Positions 1-8,162 of a stretch of DNA of 9,684 bases are shown in pieces (position 1 is the first letter of the stretch; each line of letters opens with the position of its first letter). The position numbers were made by a program, and so were the translations under genes. This DNA is from an uncultured Mycoplasmatota bacterium (GTDB lineage: Bacteria; Bacillota_I; Bacilli_A; RF39; UBA660). The notes under the pieces are model-generated. The model was given only the letters and a program-made list of their open reading frames with translations, was not told the DNA's origin and searched no databases. The stretch is taken from the NCBI GenBank assembly GCA_947384645.1, contig CANDHX010000037.1, forward strand, positions 1 through 9,684. The letters run 5' to 3'.

Positions 1-472
1 ATCCTTTTGAAAGAGGAATATCTATAAAATACTTATTACATTTACCGGGAATGATAAGCTGAGTATTCATAAGCTTTTGATAATCTTCTTCACTAAATTT
101 CTTTAAATCGACATATATTATATCTATCGATTGCTCGGCGGCGACCTCTTTAAGAATTGGCATACTTCGCTCACAGTAAGTACATCCCTCTTGTCCCAAA
201 ACGATGTAGACATTTTTGTCGCCACTCAAATAGTTATCCAATTCGGCAAAAGTCTCGACTTCCTTTAAACCGGGATTTGAACTTTTCTCAAGCTTGGCGA
301 CTTTTGGAATATTCGCTTCTTTTTTTTCGACATCTTCTTTAAGTTTTTTATCTGTTTCAAAGACTTTATCTACTTCCTCCATTTTTTTATATTGATAATA
401 AAATCCTGTCACCCCTACTAACAAGACGATTAGAAAAAGTAAAATTGTACATACTATTTTTTTATTCTTCAT
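1..472 (-). CDS. membrane-anchored thioredoxin-fold protein (3' end missing)
   Basis: Read on the minus strand from ATG at 472-470; 157 codons are present and the C-terminus lies beyond the left edge. Residues about 5-26 form one hydrophobic segment after a K/N-rich start, which suggests an uncleaved signal anchor or signal peptide with the rest outside the cell. Residues about 29-65 are a Lys/Glu-rich linker, followed by a thioredoxin-like fold. Its strand VYIVLG precedes C97-T-Y-C100, the redox CxxC motif, and a second strand IDIIYVDL (116-123) follows. A proline in FIDIP near the cut end may be the cis-proline. Family knowledge: such proteins are thiol-disulfide exchangers, some annotated as PedC-like bacteriocin-transport accessory proteins; the substrate is unknown. 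The start has only a partial Shine-Dalgarno, GTGAT at 481-477, four bases upstream. A weak -10 (TATAGT or TATTAT at 490-482) can be proposed but not a convincing -35. The gene is divergent from addB. The fold is fairly secure, the role is not. Confidence 0.8.
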   Translation of the reverse strand, partial: MKNKKIVCTILLFLIVLLVGVTGFYYQYKKMEEVDKVFETDKKLKEDVEKKEANIPKVAKLEKSSNPGLKEVETFAELDNYLSGDKNVYIVLGQEGCTYCERSMPILKEVAAEQSIDIIYVDLKKFSEEDYQKLMNTQLIIPGKCNKYFIDIPLSKG

Positions 473-540
473 ATAAATCACACTATAATATTATCATTTT
501 TCTCTTTAAAAGGCCACTCTTTTTTACCATATACTAGAAA

Positions 541-569
541 TTGACATAAATAATACTTAACATTATAAT
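541..569 (+). promoter_or_regulatory. sigma-A promoter of addB-addA
   Basis: A perfect -35 TTGACA (541-546) and a perfect -10 TATAAT (564-569) are separated by 17 bp, the ideal spacing for the housekeeping sigma factor. Transcription should start near 576-577, only about 14 nt before the addB ATG. The promoter lies in the divergent spacer between the thioredoxin-like gene and addB. Confidence 0.88.
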
Positions 570-576
570 TGTTTAT

Positions 577-583
577 AGGAGGA
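577..583 (+). promoter_or_regulatory. addB ribosome binding site
   Basis: AGGAGGA lies 7 nt before the ATG at 591. It is the strongest Shine-Dalgarno in the window and fixes the addB start. Given the promoter position it sits at the extreme 5' end of the transcript. Confidence 0.85.
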
Positions 584-590
584 AACTCTC

Positions 591-2969
591 ATGTTTAAAG
601 AAATAGAAGACGAAAGCGTAGTAATAGTTAAAGACGGCCAAAAAGAAATATTTTTAAAAAAAATTAGGACTAATACCCTTCAAAACATAAAAGTTATTGA
701 ATTAAATGAATTCAAAAAGAAGTATTTTTTCGATTATACAAACGAAGCAATATATCACGTACATAAAAAATTTAACGTAATAAAAAACATTGCTAAAATT
801 TATATCGATTATCTTTATTATATAGACGAAAAAACATCTATAGACGACACAAAAATCGAACTACTTTTCAAAATCAAAGATGAACTAGTAAAAAACGATT
901 TATTGATTACTTCCCACTTATTTAAAAACTACATTGAAACCCACACCATAATAATATACGACTTAAAAAATATAGACACATTTTATTTAGAGATATTTAA
1001 AAAATTGGAAAAAACTACAAAAGTTATATACTTAAACGAAGATCCAGAAAATTTCTCCAAAAAACCTCTCTTTAAATTTTCTAAGGCGTGTGATGAAGTC
1101 GCTTTTGTCGCATCAAAGATATGTGAGCTTATAAAAAAAGGAATAGATATAAACGACATAAAACTAACTAATGTTAAAGAAACTCACTATCTCCATTTAA
1201 AAAATATTTTTAAAGATTTCAACATACCTCTTTGCCTTAAAAATGAAGAACTTTTAACTAGCTCAATAATAATAAACGAATTCAAAAAAAACTACGAAAA
1301 AGACATCGATAATACACTAGAGAAAATAAAGACTTATATTAAAACCGATAGAGACCAAAAAGTATACGATTCGATAATAAAAGTCTTAAATGACTATACG
1401 TGGGCAAAAGACCTGATAGAAATTAAAGACTTCGTTTTTGAAGACATAGATAAGATTAAGCTACCTCAAGAAAAACTTCAAAATGCCGTTCTCGAAATCG
1501 ACTATGCAAACTACATTCCAAATCAAAAAGATTATATATTCTTGATAAATTTTAACCAAGGAATAATTCCTAGTAATAAAAAAGATGAAGACTTCTTAAA
1601 CGATTCACTAAAGAGCAAATTAAATATGAGCACTTCTATCGATATCAACAAAAAGTCACTTGAAGAAATAAAGACATTTATAAAAAGATGCAATAATTTA
1701 ACAGTAACCTACATAGATCACGATGCCAAAGGAGAATTATATATATCTAATGCTTATGACGAAAACATATTGACAACTGAAATTCCGGAAATATCTTTCA
1801 TTCACTCAAATGCCTATAACAAAAAAATTCTTTTAAAAGCCAGAGATGAAAACAAAAAATATGGGACCAAAACAAAAGAAAATTTCATATTGGAAAATCA
1901 TTATAAAGATGAACCGTATCTGACATATGATAACACTTTTAAAGGCATAAATGAAACCGACTTAAACGAATTTTTAGAAAATAAACTCACGCTATCTTAT
2001 TCGAGTATGAATACTTATTTTAAATGCAGTTTTCGCTATTACTTAGAATACATTTTGCACTTGAATAAATTTGAAGATACTTTTGAAATAATCGTAGGGA
2101 ATATATATCATGAAATATTATCTGTAGCTTTCAAAGAAGATTCTGATTTTGAAAAACTATTTCAAAAAAGCATTGAAAATAAAGAGCACGCCTTCACCAA
2201 TATGGAAAAGTTCTTCTTAAATATCTTAAAAGAAGAATTAGCACTCATTATAGATTACATAAGAGATTCTTATGCTTTTACAGATTTGAATAAAGCTCTT
2301 TATGAGCAAAAAATAACAGTTATCATAGACGAAGAAAAAAATATTTCTTTTAAAGGTTTTATAGATAAAATTCTTTATGGCGAATTTTCAAATAAAATCA
2401 TAGCAGCTATAATAGATTACAAAACGGGAACACCGGATATAAATATAGAGGATAGTCCTTATGGAATAGATATGCAACTTCCAATTTATGCTTATCTAAT
2501 CAAAAATTATGAACCTTTAAAAGATGCCGAAATCGGTGGATTTTATCTTCAAAAAATTTTAAACAATATAAAAGATACCGAAAAAAAGAAAGCTTTTTTA
2601 AAACTCCAAGGTTATTCGAACAGTGACATAAACATCTTAAGTCACGTCGACAATTCGTACGAAAACAGTTCCATAATAAAATCGCTGAAAGTCAGTAAAG
2701 TTGGATTTAGTAAATACTCTAAAATGTTAACGAATGACGAAATAGACAAGCTTATAAATATAGTTCATTCAAAAATATTAGAAGCAGGGACTGATATCAA
2801 AAAAGCCAAATTCGACATTAACCCAAAAGAAATAGGTGGGAAAATGAATGGGTGTACATTCTGCACCTATAAAGACATCTGTTTTATGAAAAATGCCGAC
2901 ATCGTAAAGCTTAAAAAATTCAAAAAAGAAGATTTCTTAGGAGATGATAAAGATGCCTACGTGGACTAA
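591..2969 (+). CDS. addB: AddB-like subunit of AddAB helicase-nuclease, reduced
   Basis: This is the 792-residue partner of AddA in the complex that resects double-strand DNA ends for RecA-dependent repair and degrades unprotected linear DNA. The C-terminal PD-(D/E)XK nuclease is clear: a serine/tyrosine-rich entry motif with C479, then GNIYHEIL with H507, GFID with D592, IIDYKTG with D609 and K611, and a following QLPIY. C479 together with C755, C758 and C764 (pattern CX2CX5C) matches the four cysteines that hold the 4Fe-4S cluster in B. subtilis AddB. The first 450 residues resemble the inactive helicase half of AddB (DEVAFVASKI near 165; DYIFLINFNQGIIP near 315), but no P-loop GxxGxGKT is present at the N-terminus. 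The protein is about a third shorter than B. subtilis AddB (1166 aa). RexB-type partners also lack the P-loop, but they lack the iron-sulfur cysteines too, so this one is intermediate. The strong promoter and RBS upstream and the overlapping addA downstream support an operon. Confidence 0.9.
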   Translation: MFKEIEDESVVIVKDGQKEIFLKKIRTNTLQNIKVIELNEFKKKYFFDYTNEAIYHVHKKFNVIKNIAKIYIDYLYYIDEKTSIDDTKIELLFKIKDELVKNDLLITSHLFKNYIETHTIIIYDLKNIDTFYLEIFKKLEKTTKVIYLNEDPENFSKKPLFKFSKACDEVAFVASKICELIKKGIDINDIKLTNVKETHYLHLKNIFKDFNIPLCLKNEELLTSSIIINEFKKNYEKDIDNTLEKIKTYIKTDRDQKVYDSIIKVLNDYTWAKDLIEIKDFVFEDIDKIKLPQEKLQNAVLEIDYANYIPNQKDYIFLINFNQGIIPSNKKDEDFLNDSLKSKLNMSTSIDINKKSLEEIKTFIKRCNNLTVTYIDHDAKGELYISNAYDENILTTEIPEISFIHSNAYNKKILLKARDENKKYGTKTKENFILENHYKDEPYLTYDNTFKGINETDLNEFLENKLTLSYSSMNTYFKCSFRYYLEYILHLNKFEDTFEIIVGNIYHEILSVAFKEDSDFEKLFQKSIENKEHAFTNMEKFFLNILKEELALIIDYIRDSYAFTDLNKALYEQKITVIIDEEKNISFKGFIDKILYGEFSNKIIAAIIDYKTGTPDINIEDSPYGIDMQLPIYAYLIKNYEPLKDAEIGGFYLQKILNNIKDTEKKKAFLKLQGYSNSDINILSHVDNSYENSSIIKSLKVSKVGFSKYSKMLTNDEIDKLINIVHSKILEAGTDIKKAKFDINPKEIGGKMNGCTFCTYKDICFMKNADIVKLKKFKKEDFLGDDKDAYVD

Positions 2970-5900
2970 AGAACAGTTAGAAGCTATCGAAAAAGACGGA
3001 ACCAACATCATAGTAAGCGCAGGAGCTGGCTCTGGTAAAACAGCAGTGTTGTCCGAACGAGTAATCCATAAATTAAAAAACAAAACTCACATAGATGAAC
3101 TATTAATTCTAACCTTCACTAAAGCAGCAGCTGAAGAAATGAAAGATAGAATAAGAAAAAAAATAAAAAAAGACTCGACTTTAAAAAAGGAACTAGATGC
3201 CATAGATTCTGCCTACATCACGACATTTGACTCCTTCGCTTTGTCTGTGGTAAAAAAATATCACTATCTATTAAATATCAAAAAAGATATCGAAATAACA
3301 GATGAGACGATAGTCAGTTTAGAAATGAAAAAAATTCTAGACGGCATATTTGAAGAACTGTATGCCAAAAAAGATATAGCTTTCTCAGAACTCGTAAAAA
3401 AATATTGCTTAAAAAACGATTTACAATTGAGAAAAGCTATTACATCATTGATAAAGAAAATAGACGGAATGCTAAATAAGCAACAATATTTCGATTACAT
3501 AAGAAACGAATTCTTTAAAGATGAAAACATCGATAAATTTATACAAGAGTTTTTAAATCTCGTCGATGACAAAAAAAGAGTTTTATACTTAGAACTCAGT
3601 AATGGATACACCTATTTCGAAGACGAATTTATAGAAAAAATCAATACATGCCTTTTACCAATTTTAAATACAAAAACTTTAGACGATTTATATAGAATAG
3701 AAAAGCCTAGACTTCCAAGCTTGCCAAGAGGAAGCGAAGAAGAAACAAAAATTGCTAAAGAGAATATTAAAACTGCACTCGATGACCTATTTGAATTAAA
3801 AGAATATGGCGACTTAAAAGAGATAAAAGAAAACATAATCTCGACAAAAGATACCGTCTTAAAAATTGTCGATATCATAGAAACTTTTTATACGAGATTA
3901 GAAGAATATAAAAAAGAAAAAAATATTTATACCTTTAGTGACATCGCTTCACTTTCGATAAAGATATTAGAAATGTTCGAAGAAGCCAAAGATGAATTAA
4001 AAAACAAATTTAAAGAAATAATGATAGACGAATATCAAGATACGAACGATATACAAGAGACTTTCATATCGATGATTAGTAACAACAATGTCTACATGGT
4101 CGGAGATATAAAACAATCGATTTATCGCTTTAGAGGTTCAAACCCAAATATCTTTAAAAACAAATACGATACTTATTCGTTAAGCGAAGGTGGATACAAA
4201 ATAGACTTGATTAAAAACTTCCGTTCGAGAGAAGAAGTATTAAATAACATCAATAAGATTTTTGAACTCATCATGGACGATAGCCTGGGTGGAGCTTCAT
4301 ACAAAGTATCTCACGAAATGATTTTTGGCAATATGGAATATACTAACAAGCGTTCAAACGATGTCGACTATAACTTCGAAGTATTAGAATACGAAGAAGA
4401 CCCAGAAAAAGAATATTCCAATACCGAAATAGAAATCTTTACTATAGCTGCCGACATTCAAAAAAGAATAAAAGAAAAGATGCAAGTATACGATAAAGAC
4501 ACCAATACGATGCGTCCGTTTTCCTATAAAGATGCCGTCATAATTTTGGATAGGAGCAAATACTTCGACGACTTCAAAAAAATCTTCGAATATAAAAATA
4601 TACCGCTTACTATTTTACGAGATGGCACCCTGAATACGAGCATGGACATATACATAGTTAAAAACTTAATCGAACTGCTACTTAAAATTAAAGATAATAG
4701 TTTTGATACAGAATTCTGCTATGCCTTCATGAGCATCGGAAGAAGCTTTCTATATGAATATAGTGACCAAGAATTATTCGATTATATCACCCTTAAAAAG
4801 TTTAAAAATTCTAGTCTTTATAAAGACTTAAATTCTATCGAAAGCATCGCTTCGAAGACGATTAAAGAGCTCATTTTAGACCTCTTAGATATAGCCGATT
4901 TCTATAACAAAATATATAAAATTGGCGACTACGAAAACACCGATATAAGAATTTCTAACCTTATAACTTTAAGCAGTAACATGGGTTCTAAGGGCTTAAC
5001 GATATATGAGTTTAAAGACTATCTAAATGAGATTATCAAAGAAGAATTAGAAATAAAATATGCTGAAGGAAACTCATCTATAGATAGTGTAAAAATATTA
5101 ACCATTCACAAATCTAAAGGTCTCGAATATCCGATATGCTATTTTGCCGATTTAGACCATTCGTTTAACACGAGAGAACTGAAAGAAAAATTTATAATCG
5201 ACTCTAAATATGGAATTATTGCGCCGGTATCTTTAGAAGAACAAAACGACGGAGACTCTATTTTAAAACTTCTCTATAAACAAGAATTCTTGATGAACGA
5301 AGTGAGTGAAAAAATAAGACTTTTTTATGTCGCTTTAACTAGAGCTAGAGAAAAGATGATTATAGTACTTCCCTATAAATATACGACCAAACTAGAAAAA
5401 AATAGAGAAGGTGCGATAGAAGAGATCAGAAGATTGAACTTTAAAAGCTTATCAGATTTTATGTACGGTATAAAAGACTACCTAACGAGCTATTACAAAA
5501 AAATAGACACCAACAAAATCGGTTTAACTAAAAACTATCTATACGACAAAAAAGACTCTATAGAGCAACACCTCGAAATAGAGAATACTTTTACTGTAGA
5601 CGAAATATCGGTTGAAGCAAAAGTATCAGAACATAAGACGTTTTCCAAACACGAAAAAACTCTTTTGGATAAAAACACAAAAGACAAACTGAACTGCGGT
5701 ACTAAAATTCATGAGATATTAGAATTTATCGATTTTAAAAATCCAGATATGAACTTAATAAAAGATGGATTTATACGCAATAAAGTAGAAGCCTTTTTAA
5801 ATTGCGAGCTTTTAAAAAATGTAATAGATTCGAAGATATACAAAGAATATGAATTTATATATGAAGAAGCCGGTAACTATTCTCGAGGTTCTATAGATTT

Positions 5901-6078
5901 GATGTTAGAATACGCTGACCACATCGATATAATCGATTACAAATTAAAAGGGATAGATGACGAAAACTATAAAGACCAACTAATGGGCTATAAAAAATAT
6001 GTAAAAGGAAATACTTCTAAGAAAGTAAACACTTATCTATATTCGATAATGGATGAGAATTTTGTCGAACTCGATTAA
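2953..6078 (+). CDS. addA: AddA helicase-nuclease subunit
   Basis: A UvrD/SF1A ATP-dependent 3'-5' helicase joined to a RecB-type nuclease; with AddB it unwinds and trims broken DNA ends. All helicase motifs are visible: a Q-motif region WTKEQLEAI near the N-terminus, Walker A AGAGSGKT at 23-30, motif Ia TFTKAAAEEM, Walker B IDEYQDT at 358-364, motif III VGDIKQSIYRFRG at 383-395, motif IV NFRSREEVL from 422, motif V TIHKSKGLEYP from 717 and motif VI RLFYVALTRAREK from 789. The C-terminal nuclease has H920, D982, D995-Y-K997 and Q1009xxxY1013, so it looks active. I choose ATG 2953 (1041 aa), because AGGAGATGAT at 2939-2948 sits at the right distance for it and abuts the ATG at 2944. The start lies 17 nt inside addB, so translation is probably coupled. 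B. subtilis AddA is longer (1232 aa), so the accessory domains are trimmed. The gene ends with tandem TAA TAA, and no terminator separates it from prfB. Confidence 0.95.
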   Translation: MPTWTKEQLEAIEKDGTNIIVSAGAGSGKTAVLSERVIHKLKNKTHIDELLILTFTKAAAEEMKDRIRKKIKKDSTLKKELDAIDSAYITTFDSFALSVVKKYHYLLNIKKDIEITDETIVSLEMKKILDGIFEELYAKKDIAFSELVKKYCLKNDLQLRKAITSLIKKIDGMLNKQQYFDYIRNEFFKDENIDKFIQEFLNLVDDKKRVLYLELSNGYTYFEDEFIEKINTCLLPILNTKTLDDLYRIEKPRLPSLPRGSEEETKIAKENIKTALDDLFELKEYGDLKEIKENIISTKDTVLKIVDIIETFYTRLEEYKKEKNIYTFSDIASLSIKILEMFEEAKDELKNKFKEIMIDEYQDTNDIQETFISMISNNNVYMVGDIKQSIYRFRGSNPNIFKNKYDTYSLSEGGYKIDLIKNFRSREEVLNNINKIFELIMDDSLGGASYKVSHEMIFGNMEYTNKRSNDVDYNFEVLEYEEDPEKEYSNTEIEIFTIAADIQKRIKEKMQVYDKDTNTMRPFSYKDAVIILDRSKYFDDFKKIFEYKNIPLTILRDGTLNTSMDIYIVKNLIELLLKIKDNSFDTEFCYAFMSIGRSFLYEYSDQELFDYITLKKFKNSSLYKDLNSIESIASKTIKELILDLLDIADFYNKIYKIGDYENTDIRISNLITLSSNMGSKGLTIYEFKDYLNEIIKEELEIKYAEGNSSIDSVKILTIHKSKGLEYPICYFADLDHSFNTRELKEKFIIDSKYGIIAPVSLEEQNDGDSILKLLYKQEFLMNEVSEKIRLFYVALTRAREKMIIVLPYKYTTKLEKNREGAIEEIRRLNFKSLSDFMYGIKDYLTSYYKKIDTNKIGLTKNYLYDKKDSIEQHLEIENTFTVDEISVEAKVSEHKTFSKHEKTLLDKNTKDKLNCGTKIHEILEFIDFKNPDMNLIKDGFIRNKVEAFLNCELLKNVIDSKIYKEYEFIYEEAGNYSRGSIDLMLEYADHIDIIDYKLKGIDDENYKDQLMGYKKYVKGNTSKKVNTYLYSIMDENFVELD

Positions 6079-6088
6079 TAACTTATTA

Positions 6089-6117
6089 TTGAAAGTTTTA
6101 ACGTGATGTCTTATAAT
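6089..6117 (+). promoter_or_regulatory. sigma-A promoter of prfB-yitT
   Basis: TTGAAA (6089-6094), a 17-bp spacer, then TATAAT (6112-6117). Eleven of twelve consensus bases match. The predicted start near 6124 gives a leader of about 14 nt, with the Shine-Dalgarno AGGTGA (6124-6129) right at the RNA 5' end and 8 nt before the ATG at 6138. The -35 begins only 11 bases after the addA stop codon. Confidence 0.82.
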
Positions 6118-6137
6118 TCTTATAGGTGAAATTAAAA

Positions 6138-7221
6138 ATGGAAAAATTAGAAATAACAGCCAAACTAAACACTATAAAAGAAAATTTGCTTTCTCTTGCG
6201 AGGTCTCTTTGACTTAGACAAGAAAAAAGAACGCATAGCTCTTTTAAAAGATTTACAAAATAATGAAGATTTCTGGAACGATATCGAAAAGGCGACAAAA
6301 ATCAATAAGGAATTATACACATTAGAAAGTACTGTCGATGACTACGAAGGCATGCTAAAAGAAATCGAAGACGACTTGGAAATTCTACCCTTAATAGATG
6401 AGACGGAACAAAAAGAACTAGAAAAAACCATCGATGAATTAGAAAAAAAATACACATCCCTCGAACTATCTTCCCTTTTAAATGGAGAATACGACAGCAA
6501 CAGTTGCTATTTAGAAATTCATCCTGGAGCAGGTGGTACAGAAGCTTGCGATTGGGCTAATATGCTTTATAGGATGTATACCATGTTCTGTGAAAAAAAC
6601 GATTACACTTATAAAATTATAGATATGCAAAAAGGAGAAGAAGCTGGTTTAAAATCGGTAACAATTCTCATAAGTGGCTATTATCCATATGGATATTTCA
6701 AAGGAGAAAATGGCGTCCATCGCCTAGTGCGTATAAGTCCCTTCGACTCAAATGCAAGAAGGCACACTTCGTTTGCGAGCGTAAGTGTAACTCCCGAAAT
6801 AGATGATAAAATCGAAATCGATATCAAAGAAAGCGATTTAAAGATAGATGTATATCATTCTAGTGGAGCAGGTGGACAATCCGTCAATACGAGCAATTCA
6901 GCTGTCCGCATAACACACCTTCCGACTAAAATAGTCGTTACTTGTCAGATAGAAAGAAGCCAACAACAAAACAAAGAAATCGCAATGCAGATGCTTAAAA
7001 GCAAATTATATGCTCTTGAAAAAGCGAAAAAAGACGCTGAAAAAGACAGCTTAAAAGGAAACTCTGTCGACATAAATTTCGGTTCGCAAATAAGAAACTA
7101 CGTACTTGAACCGTATAAACTCATAAAAGACGTCCGCACGGGATACGAAACTTCAAACACGGCTAAAGTATTAGACGGAGACATACTCTCTTTTATGGAA
7201 AGTTATTTAAAGAATAAATAG
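6138..7221 (+). CDS. prfB: peptide chain release factor 2, with programmed +1 frameshift
   Basis: RF2 recognises UAA and UGA in the ribosomal A site and triggers release of the finished protein. The first 24 codons (ATG 6138 to CTT 6207-6209) end at an in-frame TGA (6210-6212). Shifting +1 after CTT resumes with GAC at 6211 and gives about 360 residues, the normal RF2 length. Diagnostic motifs are the stop-codon tripeptide SPF at 200-202 (VRISPFDSNARRHTSFASV) and the catalytic GGQ at 245-247 (SSGAGGQSVNTSNSAVRITH). SPF distinguishes RF2 from RF1 (PxT). The N-terminal part is the charged helical domain of the family. A continuous reading from TTG 6196 would drop this start, its Shine-Dalgarno and the leader peptide, and is rejected. 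The gene is self-regulated: scarce RF2 favours the shift and plentiful RF2 favours termination at the TGA. Its own promoter lies upstream, and the downstream gene begins 12 nt after the stop. Confidence 0.96.
6198..6213 (+). promoter_or_regulatory. RF2 autoregulatory +1 frameshift site
   Basis: The bases GCG AGG TCT CTT TGA C reproduce the classical RF2 recoding site: a Shine-Dalgarno-like element, three spacer bases, the slippery CUU codon, and UGA followed by C, the poor termination context. The stimulator here is GAGGT (5 bp to the anti-SD ACCUC), instead of AGGGGGU as in E. coli. The slippery CUU-UGA-C core is intact. Confidence 0.93.
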
Positions 7222-7229
7222 GAAGTGAT
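7220..7229 (+). promoter_or_regulatory. ribosome binding site fixing the yitT-like GTG start
   Basis: AGGAAGTGAT resembles the full AGGAGGTGAT complement of 16S rRNA. It overlaps the prfB stop codon TAG (7219-7221). The GTG at 7234 lies 4 nt beyond its end. The GTG at 7225 is inside the site and so is unlikely to be the start. The overlap suggests coupling to prfB translation. Confidence 0.7.
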
Positions 7230-7233
7230 AAAT

Positions 7234-8088
7234 GTGAAAAATTTCCAAAAATATGCAAAAATAGTTTTGGGGTGCTTTCTTATAGCCGTAGTATTAAATG
7301 TGTTTTTTAAAAACAACGATTTGATACCATGTGGTCTCTTTGGCTTTGCCATTTTGTATAATGAAAAAACGGGCATGGACTTGAGTCTAATTTTGATATT
7401 GGCCAACGTATTTTTCTATTTATTCGGACTGCTTATACTCGATAAGAAAAAAATGCGAGGCTGCATTATCCCATTTACTATCATTCCACTTTTTATCTTT
7501 ATGACGAAGGACTTCGGAAAAATCATAGATTTTGGAAATGCCGATAAATTATTGATTGCTCTATTTGGAGGAGTCTTAATGGGCATCGGCTTCAAATTTA
7601 TATATAAAGAGACCCGTTATGCAAGTGGCTCGGATATTCTAACGACTATTGCTAAATCGATAACAAAAACGAGTAAGTATACTGTAAACTATATAATCGA
7701 TATAATATGGATTATATTTGCTGGTTATCTATTGGGAATAGAGAATGCCATGTACACAGTAATTTCAATACTTATAATGGAAACACTAGCTCATAGAGCA
7801 AACCTCGGCATCAGCGACTCGAAAGTATTCTATATAATCACCAAAAAAGATAAAGAAGTAAGAAGCTATATCATAGACGAATTGCACTACGAGCTTACCA
7901 TATTCGATGTCAAAGGCGGCTTCTTAAAAACAAAAAATAAAATTTTGATGAGCGTAATTCCGACGAAAGATTATTATAAACTAAAAGAAGGTATCAAGCT
8001 AATCGACCCAAAAGCGTTTATCTCGATTACCGATTCATATGAAGTAATTAATTCAAATAAAGGCGTAGAAAAAATTGCTAAATTATAG
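7234..8088 (+). CDS. YitT/YvjA family membrane protein with DUF2179 domain
   Basis: A 284-residue integral membrane protein of the YitT family, whose transport substrate is not established to my knowledge. Five to six hydrophobic segments fill residues about 9-185, including IVLGCFLIAVVLNVFF, LILILANVFFYLFGLLIL, CIIPFTIIPLFIFM, LLIALFGGVLMGIGF and YIIDIIWIIFAGYLLGI. The family signature after the glycine-rich helix (usually GGTDIL-like) is ASGSDIL at 130-136. A cytosolic DUF2179-type domain follows from about 195, starting at SDSKVFYII and closing with the typical DPKAF at 258-262. I start at GTG 7234 on the basis of the RBS; the in-frame GTG at 7225 would add three residues. It probably shares the prfB transcript. 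A prfB-yvjA neighbourhood is also what I recall for B. subtilis, so the pairing looks old and is not accidental. The family assignment is strong, the biochemical role is unknown. Confidence 0.88.
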   Translation: MKNFQKYAKIVLGCFLIAVVLNVFFKNNDLIPCGLFGFAILYNEKTGMDLSLILILANVFFYLFGLLILDKKKMRGCIIPFTIIPLFIFMTKDFGKIIDFGNADKLLIALFGGVLMGIGFKFIYKETRYASGSDILTTIAKSITKTSKYTVNYIIDIIWIIFAGYLLGIENAMYTVISILIMETLAHRANLGISDSKVFYIITKKDKEVRSYIIDELHYELTIFDVKGGFLKTKNKILMSVIPTKDYYKLKEGIKLIDPKAFISITDSYEVINSNKGVEKIAKL

Positions 8089-8112
8089 AAAATAATTACT
8101 AGCAATTTTTTT
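8069..8112 (+). terminator. hairpin terminator of prfB-yitT
   Basis: The left arm AAAAAATTGCTA (8069-8080) pairs perfectly with TAGCAATTTTTT (8100-8111). An inner stem of AATTAT (8081-8086) with ATAATT (8092-8097) extends it to 18 bp with a two-base bulge and a five-base loop. Seven T residues (8106-8112) end it. The stem is A/T-rich, so strength is uncertain. The left arm and the stop codon (8086-8088) are part of the coding sequence. The A-run mirrors the T-run, so it may act in both directions. Confidence 0.72.
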
Positions 8113-8126
8113 CATGAAGTGATTTT

Positions 8127-8157
8127 TTAACAAAAAAAGTATCAAACAGCATATAGT
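8127..8157 (+). promoter_or_regulatory. candidate promoter of the amidase gene
   Basis: TATAGT at 8152-8157 is a plausible -10, with TTAACA at 8127-8132 as a -35 at a long 19-bp spacing. The start would fall at about 8163-8164, on the A or T of the ATG. The spacing is not ideal, so this is a proposal only. Confidence 0.4.
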
Positions 8158-8162
8158 TTAAT

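Noticed and set aside
157..342. A + strand open frame of 61 codons
   Set aside because: It lies antisense to the thioredoxin-like gene, has no RBS and its product matches no family I recognise.
2944..2952. An earlier addA start at ATG 2944
   Set aside because: The AGGAG site ends at 2943 with no spacing to it. ATG 2953 has a proper 9-nt spacing and gives a typical MPTWTKEQ beginning.
591..2969. AddB as a decayed pseudogene, because of its short length
   Set aside because: The frame is open throughout, the RBS and promoter are strong, and all nuclease and cluster residues are kept, so it is reduced rather than broken.
3612..3878. A minus-strand open frame of 88 codons inside addA
   Set aside because: It is antisense to a well-supported helicase gene, with no RBS and a low-complexity serine/phenylalanine-rich product.
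6079..6091. Possible terminator AATAACTTATT after addA
   Set aside because: The stem is only five A/T pairs with a one-base loop and no T-run. The prfB -35 begins here instead.
6098..6298. A minus-strand open frame of 66 codons across the prfB start
   Set aside because: It is antisense to the prfB promoter, leader and frameshift site, which explain the region fully.
7203..7406. A minus-strand open frame of 67 codons over the yitT start
   Set aside because: It is a shadow of the real gene and has no family resemblance.
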